In this document: piece by piece, positions 1 to 4,910 of the stretch | How positions within the stretch are numbered: the stretch's first letter is position 1 | Layout: the number at the start of each line of letters is the position of its first letter | From: Deltaproteobacteria bacterium | GTDB lineage: Bacteria > Desulfobacterota > Syntrophia > Syntrophales > UBA2210 | DNA: 10,311 bases | Reading direction: 5' to 3' | NCBI GenBank assembly: GCA_016935875.1 | Contig: JAFGQD010000012.1 | Coordinates: 1-10,311, forward strand | Notes under the pieces: generated by a model | What the model was told of the DNA's origin: nothing | Databases searched by the model: none | The model's input: the letters and a program-made list of their open reading frames with translations, nothing else | Program-made: the position numbers and the translations under genes

Positions 1-72
1 AGGAGGAAGTAATACAAGTAATTGGTAATAGATATTCGTAATGGACCTATAAAACCACTCTCACAATTTCAT

Positions 73-672
73 CTATTGCATTCTCTTGTTTCCCATTATG
101 GAAGGTTTCATATAAGCGGGGGCCGAAGGGCCTGAAGGATGGCAGGTGACACAGGTAAGGAAGGCTGATGTCTCCTGTTGATGGCATCGCTGGCAGAGCG
201 TCATGGCCGAACGTGCTTTCACCGGAAGCATCGTCGCGTGGGCGAGACCACCGTGGCATTCGACGCAATGCAATTCCTTTGCTGTGTGGATTGTATGATA
301 GGTGTCATGGACTGCCCCACTGCGTGGTTTTTCCGGAAGTTGTGCCTCCTCGTGACATTTGAAGCAGTTTTCGTTCGGCACCTCGGCCAGAAGGACCCCT
401 CGGCTGACTCGACCCCGCAGAAATGAATAGACGTATCGGCTGCCGGCAAGATGGGCCTTTATCTCTCCCATCAGTCCCGGTTCGGCGTGACAGGAGAGGC
501 AGGTTGTGAAGTCGGCGTGGTCAGAATATTTCCATGAGACGTACCGCGTCTCCATGATATGGCAGGAAGAGCAGAATTGGGGTGTCGATGTGTACATGAT
601 CGTAGCTGCGGATAGTGCAGCCACGACCAGTACGACAGTAAGGGTTATGGCGATCCAGCCGTTTTTTCTCAT
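73..672 (-). CDS. Membrane-anchored NapC/NirT-like hexaheme cytochrome c
   Basis: This 199-residue protein has one N-terminal membrane anchor (about residues 6-27) and no lipobox, so it should sit in the inner membrane with its haem domain in the periplasm. Six CxxCH haem-binding motifs start at C34, C58, C103, C136, C160 and C174. The first three lie in a NapC/NirT/NrfH-like context: FCSSCHIME with Met40 two residues after the haem histidine, then TCLSCHAEPGL, then VPNENCFKCH. Members of that family usually carry four haems and pass electrons from menaquinol or ubiquinol to a periplasmic partner. Here the C-terminal part holds three more closely spaced motifs (CVECH, CQRCH, CVTCH), so it is not a plain tetraheme NrfH. 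It lies 69 bases downstream of an eight-heme lipoprotein gene with no terminator between them, which suggests one transcript and an electron-transfer partnership. No NrfA- or NapA-type reductase is visible, so the terminal acceptor is unknown. Confidence 0.85.
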   Translation of the reverse strand: MRKNGWIAITLTVVLVVAALSAATIMYTSTPQFCSSCHIMETRYVSWKYSDHADFTTCLSCHAEPGLMGEIKAHLAGSRYVYSFLRGRVSRGVLLAEVPNENCFKCHEEAQLPEKPRSGAVHDTYHTIHTAKELHCVECHGGLAHATMLPVKARSAMTLCQRCHQQETSAFLTCVTCHPSGPSAPAYMKPSIMGNKRMQ

Positions 673-741
673 GATCAGCCCTGTGCCTTCCGATGGTACA
701 TATCGCTCAGCAATGGTGATGCCCCGTGAGACCGTGATTCA

Positions 742-1965
742 TTACTGCATGGTCTTCAATTCTGTTCGTGCATCATTCAGCCTGGCCTGCAACTCTTTCA
801 GGGAGTGCTTGGCGTGGTAGTGACACAGGTTGCATGAATTCGGCTGTTTCGCGAGGTCTCCCCCACCAAGATCAATGGTTGTCTGGGGCGGAATAACCCT
901 GAACGTATGAGTATGTTCGTCACCCACGGTGGCACTCTTGCCGGTGGCAGACATATGACAGGCGATACAATTGCTGTGTTGCGGGGCATCCTTGATGGGG
1001 GCATGACCGTATACGGGATCCGTGCTGATAGTGGGATGGCATCCGACACACAGATTATTTCCGGCAACGCGGGTTGAAAAACGATTGGCCGTGCCATGAA
1101 CGGTATGACAGTCGGTACACGAGACACCGGCCTGATAATGTCTCGATGTGATCCACTCCGGATACTGCTGCCGATGCTGCTTCACCACTCCGGAAGGCCA
1201 CCAGGCACTTTGGTTATCATACCCGACAATGGTGAACATGCTGGGGACAAGGCGCTTGCCTACCTGGTATCCCGATGGATAGCTGTACTTCTTATCCGGC
1301 GATTTGCCTCTGGTATGACATTGCCCGCAGATATCCGAGGCAAGGTGCCAGGGTAATTTTGCCGGGTTATAGATGGTGTTCGCCCGCTCCTCTCCCGTTG
1401 TACCGACATGTTTTTCTCCGGGGCCATGACAGGCCTCGCACCCGATACCCAGCTCCGACCAGGAGTAATCTTCGTGCTGGAAACCGGTTACGTGGCAGTA
1501 CGAACAGCTTTCCTTCCAGTTTGGGCCCTTGGGATCGGTGTAGTTATAGGGTGCCCAGACGTTATCGGCGATATTCCATTGGAGTTTCTGTACCTCCCAG
1601 GTATCGTAGATGTATCGCTGTTTCCAGAGAACGCCATGAATCAGCATGACCTTTTCTTTCTTCAGATCTCCAAGGTCGGTCACGGCGGCGACGGTCCCGT
1701 CTTTGTATTTCGCGGTGAAATCAGGTTTTGTGTCCCAGTCACCGAGGATTATCGGATCATCGGGGCCGGTCACGGACTGAATGACCATGGAATGAGGGGT
1801 CGTCTTCCAGGTGGAGGCTATCTTGTCGTGGCATTTAGCACATACCGCCGATCCGACGAAGCCACCCTTTTTTACCTTGGCATCCCCCATATCCTGCGTA
1901 CAACCGCCTATGACAAGAAACGTAAGACATCCAAGATAAACGAGGCATTTCATTGTATTCATCAT
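742..1965 (-). CDS. Octaheme c-type cytochrome lipoprotein (cytochrome c554-like)
   Basis: This 407-residue protein begins with a lipoprotein signal peptide ending in LVIGGC, so Cys22 is the likely lipidated residue. The following Thr does not suggest inner-membrane retention under the E. coli rule. Eight CxxCH motifs start at C42, C154, C176, C213, C283, C306, C333 and C378. The segments GSAVCAKCHDKIASTW and IGCEACHGPGEKHV are typical of the cytochrome c554-like multihaem family found in anaerobes. About 110 residues separate haems 1 and 2, more than between any later pair, so that stretch probably forms a separate non-haem fold. A run of G's (AAAGGGGG) lies just upstream of two tandem ATGs (1965 and 1962), and either could be the start. 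I infer a periplasm-facing or outer-membrane electron carrier fed by the quinol-oxidising cytochrome encoded just downstream. The substrate cannot be told, and I do not recognise a named orthologue. Confidence 0.85.
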   Translation of the reverse strand: MMNTMKCLVYLGCLTFLVIGGCTQDMGDAKVKKGGFVGSAVCAKCHDKIASTWKTTPHSMVIQSVTGPDDPIILGDWDTKPDFTAKYKDGTVAAVTDLGDLKKEKVMLIHGVLWKQRYIYDTWEVQKLQWNIADNVWAPYNYTDPKGPNWKESCSYCHVTGFQHEDYSWSELGIGCEACHGPGEKHVGTTGEERANTIYNPAKLPWHLASDICGQCHTRGKSPDKKYSYPSGYQVGKRLVPSMFTIVGYDNQSAWWPSGVVKQHRQQYPEWITSRHYQAGVSCTDCHTVHGTANRFSTRVAGNNLCVGCHPTISTDPVYGHAPIKDAPQHSNCIACHMSATGKSATVGDEHTHTFRVIPPQTTIDLGGGDLAKQPNSCNLCHYHAKHSLKELQARLNDARTELKTMQ

Positions 1966-2374
1966 GGCACCCCCTTTACGTGTAAATCTACCTGAGTAAC
2001 TCTATAGATGTATCGTCTTCAATACCGTTCTTCCGGGCGTATCTGACTACACACTATACTCTTGGGTTAAGGTATCTGCATCAAGTGTCGAGGTGAGATG
2101 ATTTGGACCGCTCATGATCCAATGGGTTAGAACCGCCAACTTTGACATGAAAAAGAATAGGAGCGCGAGAATCGCAACAACCATATGTTTGATTTTTACC
2201 GATTTCTATCCGGCGAGTCAAGCCAAAAATGACCGGACGGAAACAGTATGATGATAGAACAAAAAACACCGCAGGCACAACCACGCCTGCGGTGAAGAGA
2301 TCCTTGCCCAGTAACATAGCATGGGGAATGTGCCGCCGCCGAGCAGTAAAATAGTATTCCAGACAATCTGATGG
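1966..2374. other. Intergenic gap with one terminator and no convincing gene
   Basis: This 409-base stretch separates the cytochrome genes from ilvN. Its only clear element is the ilvN terminator at 2261-2294. The part from 1966 to 2260 should hold the cytochrome promoter. There is a TATAGT box on the minus strand (2053-2058), but the nearest TTGATG lies 20 bases away, so I do not call a promoter. The open frames here have no recognisable domains and no good ribosome binding site. Confidence 0.6.
2261..2294 (-). terminator. Rho-independent terminator of the ilvBN operon
   Basis: Positions 2267-2276 and 2285-2294 form a perfect 10-bp stem (CACCGCAGGC with GCCTGCGGTG) around an 8-base loop. 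On the minus strand the stem is followed directly by six T's (2261-2266). It lies about 80 bases after the ilvN stop codon. It therefore closes the ilvBN transcript and shows that no ilvC gene is co-transcribed downstream. Confidence 0.9.
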
Positions 2375-2869
2375 TCAAAAGCCACTATCTTTGTACCGTA
2401 AGGCAAGTACACCGGTCCTTGCAATCTTATCAATACCAAGAGGTTTGAGAAAGTTGATCACGGTTTCCACTTCTTCCCTGCTTCCCGCAACCTGGATAAT
2501 ACAATAATCATTACGCATGGAAATAATCTTGCAGTCAAACATTCCAATAGACCTCACTATCTCGGCCCTGCCTTCTTGATCCAGGTTGATTCCTATCAGT
2601 ATCATCTCCCTCTGCGCGGATTGTCCCGGGAACAGTTCGGTGACATCCAGGACATCGACCAGGCGGGTCAACTGTTTCTTCACCTTGTCGATAAAGTCCG
2701 AGTCTGCATTGGTGATTGACGTTATTCTTGAAATTTCGGGAGAAATAGTCTCCGCCACACAAAGACTCTCTATATTATACCCAAGCCTTCCAAACACACC
2801 GGCAACCCGGGACAACACGCCCGGTTTGTTGTTAACCAATATCGCGATTATACGCTCTCTGATTCCCAT
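2375..2869 (-). CDS. ilvN: Acetohydroxyacid synthase small (regulatory) subunit
   Basis: This is the regulatory subunit that binds and activates IlvB and usually confers valine feedback inhibition. It has 164 residues, normal for the family. The N-terminal ACT domain spans about residues 4-75 and contains NNKPGVLSRVAGVF and GYNIESL. A C-terminal ALS-type domain follows, ending with the typical FLKPLGIDKIARTGVLAL. By alignment in my head to E. coli IlvH, the valine-site residues N11, G14 and N29 correspond to N14, G17 and N32 here, so valine inhibition is expected. I chose the ATG at 2867-2869 because AAAGGA lies 9 bases before it. A GTG two codons upstream (2873-2875) is also in frame but only 3 bases from that site. 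The gene starts 34 bases after the ilvB stop and ends before a strong terminator, so it is the last gene of the ilvBN operon. Confidence 0.93.
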   Translation of the reverse strand: MGIRERIIAILVNNKPGVLSRVAGVFGRLGYNIESLCVAETISPEISRITSITNADSDFIDKVKKQLTRLVDVLDVTELFPGQSAQREMILIGINLDQEGRAEIVRSIGMFDCKIISMRNDYCIIQVAGSREEVETVINFLKPLGIDKIARTGVLALRYKDSGF

Positions 2870-2903
2870 GTTCACTCATCCTTTCGTTTGAACTCTGCTT
2901 CTT

Positions 2904-4583
2904 TTATCCCTGCCTTCCGCCTATCATGTCTATGTTCGACCGTCCCGGCGGTATGATAGGATAGACATAATTATCAGGATTCACTATCACCTCCAGCAGG
3001 AAAGGCCCGGCGGCAGCACACATCTTTTCTATGCCTGCTCCGGGATCCTCGACAGAGATCCTGTCGGCGTCTATACCGAAGCCCTTGGCCACCGCAACGA
3101 TATCGACCTTGTTGCCCAGTTCTATATCATTGAAGCGGGAGCCATAAAACAGGTCCTGTATCTGACGTATCATGCCGAGATGACCATTATTGAAAACCAC
3201 CACCTTGACCGGCAGATTATAATAACTGATCGTCGCCAGTTCCTGTATGTTCATAAAAAATCCGCCGTCTCCTGAAAAAACAACCACGCCGCGGTCCGGT
3301 ACTCCGACTTTTACGCCCATCGCCGCGGGGAGACTAAATCCCATCGTGCCCAATCCACCCGGCGTAATCATGCCGCGGGGTGTCTTCGTTTCCCATGATC
3401 GAACCGTCCATATCTGGTTGAGCCCCACATCCGTAATAGCTGTGGTCTCTTCCGGCATAGCCGCCTGGACATCTCTGATAAAAGCGCCTGCCGGCCCACA
3501 TTCTTTCATTGACCTGTCCTTACCCAGGATATTTCTTTCTTTCTCTATCCTGCTCAACCACTCGCGCCTTTCTTTTCTTTCCACGAGGGGAGTCAACTTC
3601 GTAATGGCCTCGCGAATATCACACACCAGGGGGATATCCGCCTTTATGACCTTGCCGATGGAGGATGGATCGATGTCTATCTGGGCAATGGTGGCAAGCG
3701 GGGCGAATTCTTTCACAATCGATGTGCTGCGATCACTGAAACGGGCTCCTATCGTCATGATAAAATCTGCATCGTGTACAATACGGTTGGCCAGCTCATT
3801 CCCATGGGTGCCAATAAAACCCAGGTTAAACCCATTTGAAGAGCGTACCGAACCGATGCCCATCATGGTGGAAACAAATGGAATACTCCCCTTCTCAATC
3901 AATCCGGAAAGTTCATCACAAGCCCGGGCCAGTTTTACGCCTCCACCGACGAGGATGACCGGCCTTTCAGACATATTCATATAGTTTGCGATTCGCTGCA
4001 GGTCTTCAGCATCTTTTTTACGCTCCACATGACGTTTTTGCGGTACTGAAACGGTGACATCCTCATTCCCGCTTTGTTCATACTTTGCAGCCATCACGTT
4101 CCGCGGCAGATCTATAAGGACTGGGCCGGGCCGCCCGCTCCTCGCAATCTCAAATGCCTGTTTTACCGTGGATTTTACCTCGCCCGGATCACTGACCAGA
4201 TAACTGTGTTTTGTGATGGGCATGGTGATTCCTATGATGTCCGTTTCCTGAAACGCGTCGCTCCCCAGGAGATCCGTTGTTACCTGTCCGGTGAGGACGA
4301 TCATAGGAGTTGAATCCATGTACGCCGTCGCTATACCGGTTACCAGGTTGGTGGCGCCCGGTCCCGAAGTGCCCAGACATACCCCGACCCTGCCGGTGGC
4401 TCTGGCGTAGCCATCCGCGGCATGAGCGGCCGCCTGTTCATGCCTCACAAGGTAATGCCGTATCGGACTTTCCTCCAGTTTATCGTGAATAGGCAGGCTG
4501 TTCGCCCCGGGATACCCGAAGATTACATCCACTCCTTCTTCTCTCAATGTCTGCAGCAGTATTTCAGCTCCTGTCTTTTCCAT
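2904..4583 (-). CDS. ilvB: Acetohydroxyacid synthase large (catalytic) subunit
   Basis: This ThDP-dependent enzyme condenses two pyruvates to 2-acetolactate, or pyruvate with 2-ketobutyrate to 2-aceto-2-hydroxybutyrate, the first committed step to valine, leucine and isoleucine. The 559 residues are the usual length. Visible motifs are FGYPGANSLPIHD near residue 22, the ThDP-activating Glu49 in RHEQAAAHAADGYARATG, GTSGPGATNLVTGIA, AFQETDI, GGLGTMGFSLPAAMG near 409, and the Mg/ThDP motif GDGG (438-441) to NN (465-466). Two sites are unusual. DVGLNQIW (385-392) replaces the common DVGQHQMW. GMIRQIQDLFY has Ile475 where most family members have Trp, the residue linked to 2-ketobutyrate preference. 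E. coli isozyme I also lacks that Trp. The ribosome site is AGGAAGGGA upstream of the ATG. Transcription appears to be set by the leader at 4621-4895, and ilvN follows. A role in a different ThDP reaction is unlikely given the adjacent small subunit. Confidence 0.93.
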   Translation of the reverse strand: MEKTGAEILLQTLREEGVDVIFGYPGANSLPIHDKLEESPIRHYLVRHEQAAAHAADGYARATGRVGVCLGTSGPGATNLVTGIATAYMDSTPMIVLTGQVTTDLLGSDAFQETDIIGITMPITKHSYLVSDPGEVKSTVKQAFEIARSGRPGPVLIDLPRNVMAAKYEQSGNEDVTVSVPQKRHVERKKDAEDLQRIANYMNMSERPVILVGGGVKLARACDELSGLIEKGSIPFVSTMMGIGSVRSSNGFNLGFIGTHGNELANRIVHDADFIMTIGARFSDRSTSIVKEFAPLATIAQIDIDPSSIGKVIKADIPLVCDIREAITKLTPLVERKERREWLSRIEKERNILGKDRSMKECGPAGAFIRDVQAAMPEETTAITDVGLNQIWTVRSWETKTPRGMITPGGLGTMGFSLPAAMGVKVGVPDRGVVVFSGDGGFFMNIQELATISYYNLPVKVVVFNNGHLGMIRQIQDLFYGSRFNDIELGNKVDIVAVAKGFGIDADRISVEDPGAGIEKMCAAAGPFLLEVIVNPDNYVYPIIPPGRSNIDMIGGRQG

Positions 4584-4620
4584 CTCTTCCCTTCCTGGTT
4601 ACTTTTTTATTTTGAAAACG

Positions 4621-4644
4621 GTTCCGGCAGTCTGCTGCCGGAAC
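4621..4644 (-). other. Third hairpin in the ilvB leader
   Basis: A perfect 10-bp stem (GTTCCGGCAG with CTGCCGGAAC) closes a 4-base CAGA loop. It ends 37 bases before the ilvB start codon. On the minus strand it is followed by CGTTTTC, a weak U-tract interrupted by C's, so it may be a weak terminator, a pause site or an mRNA-stabilising hairpin. It is not part of the alternative pairings described just upstream. Confidence 0.6.
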
Positions 4645-4652
4645 ACATAAAT

Positions 4653-4685
4653 AAAAAAACCGCACTCTCTATATGCGAGATGCGG
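4653..4685 (-). terminator. Attenuator terminator II (segments D:E)
   Basis: On the minus strand CCGCATCTC (4677-4685) pairs with GAGAGTGCGG (4660-4669). This gives nine base pairs with one bulged G, around the loop GCATATA. Seven T's follow at once (4653-4659). The left arm can instead pair with the right arm of terminator I, so this terminator is conditional. Confidence 0.8.
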
Positions 4686-4707
4686 CTTTTTCCACAAAAA
4701 AAGCCGC
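4682..4707 (-). promoter_or_regulatory. Antiterminator pairing between the two terminators (C:D)
   Basis: On the minus strand GCGGCTTTTT (4698-4707) is perfectly complementary to AAAAAGCCGC (4682-4691), giving 10 bp with a 6-base loop. The first segment is the 3' arm and U-tract of terminator I, and the second includes the 5' arm of terminator II. Forming this helix would break both terminators at once, which is the expected property of an antiterminator. The complementarity is seen in the sequence; its use in the cell is inferred. Confidence 0.7.
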
Positions 4708-4728
4708 GGACTTCGGGGCCCGCGGCTT
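4696..4728 (-). terminator. Attenuator terminator I (segments B:C)
   Basis: On the minus strand AAGCCGCGG (4720-4728) pairs perfectly with CCGCGGCTT (4701-4709). The stem can be extended inward by a G-U and a C-G pair, and it runs straight into a seven-T tract (4696-4702). It begins 23 bases after the leader-peptide stop codon. It would also stop any read-through from mrcA, which has no terminator of its own that I can see. Confidence 0.85.
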
Positions 4729-4768
4729 GATTTTCTGTTATTCCATCAGGATCAAGCAGCGGTCCCCG
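4714..4768 (-). promoter_or_regulatory. Leader-coding segment complementary to terminator I left arm (A:B)
   Basis: The last codons of the leader ORF, including its stop (4752-4768, CGGGGACCGCTGCTTGA on the minus strand), can pair with 4714-4730 (TCAAGCCGCGGGCCCCG) at 15 of 17 positions, with a 21-base loop. This helix would take up the 5' arm of terminator I and leave its 3' arm free to form the C:D antiterminator. A ribosome at the leader stop codon would hide segment A. A ribosome stalled earlier in the Val/Leu run would leave it exposed. Confidence 0.65.
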
Positions 4769-4835
4769 TAAGTACTACGACGAGTACAAGTACGTTTACC
4801 AAAAGGACAACTGCTCTCTCTAATGGATGTATCAC
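4752..4835 (-). CDS. ilvB leader peptide rich in Val and Leu
   Basis: This 27-codon ORF starts with GTG, 9 bases after a GAGGAG ribosome site (4845-4850), and ends with TGA. After the start there are 8 Val, 6 Leu and 1 Ile codons out of 26, concentrated in codons 9-22 (VVLLVNVLVLVVVL), followed by TGTAA. This composition matches known branched-chain amino-acid leader peptides such as E. coli ilvBN leader, which is Val/Leu-based and lacks an Ile bias. Scarce Val-tRNA or Leu-tRNA should stall the ribosome in the run and change folding of the RNA downstream. The peptide itself probably has no function. An ATG 8 bases upstream opens only a 3-codon frame and sits too close to the ribosome site. 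Confidence 0.85.
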   Translation of the reverse strand: MIHPLERAVVLLVNVLVLVVVLTGTAA

Positions 4836-4867
4836 TGATACATTCTCCTCAAACAAATTAGATACGG

Positions 4868-4895
4868 ATTTTATATGAAAAGATTCTTTTGTCAA
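4868..4895 (-). promoter_or_regulatory. Sigma-70 promoter of the ilvBN operon
   Basis: A perfect -35 box TTGACA (4890-4895) and a -10 box TAAAAT (4868-4873, five of six matches to consensus) are separated by 16 bases on the minus strand. Transcription should start near 4861, about 10 bases before the leader ribosome site. The promoter lies between the mrcA stop and the leader ORF, so ilvBN need not depend on transcription from the mrcA side. Confidence 0.8.
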
Positions 4896-4910
4896 GAGAA
4901 TTTTCAACCG

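Noticed and set aside
1408..1995. Plus-strand open frame of 195 codons opposite the octaheme cytochrome
   Set aside because: It is antisense to a clear eight-haem coding frame and shows no family features.
2071..2084. FNR-like site (TTGAT, 4 bases, ATACC) upstream of the cytochrome genes
   Set aside because: Only the first half matches the consensus TTGAT-N4-ATCAA, and its distance from the possible TATAGT box (2053-2058) does not fit the usual position near -41.5.
2053..2088. Cytochrome promoter TTGATG with TATAGT
   Set aside because: The spacing is 20 bases, outside the usual 16-18 range for sigma-70.
2081..2317. Open reading frame of 78 codons on the minus strand in the cytochrome-ilvN gap
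   Set aside because: It runs through the ilvN terminator hairpin, has no ribosome site and no domain I recognise. I also considered a transposase remnant but saw no terminal repeats or catalytic motif.
3247..3984. Long plus-strand open frame of 245 codons opposite ilvB
   Set aside because: It is a shadow of the ilvB coding sequence: it has no domain or ribosome site, and ilvB on the other strand is unmistakable.
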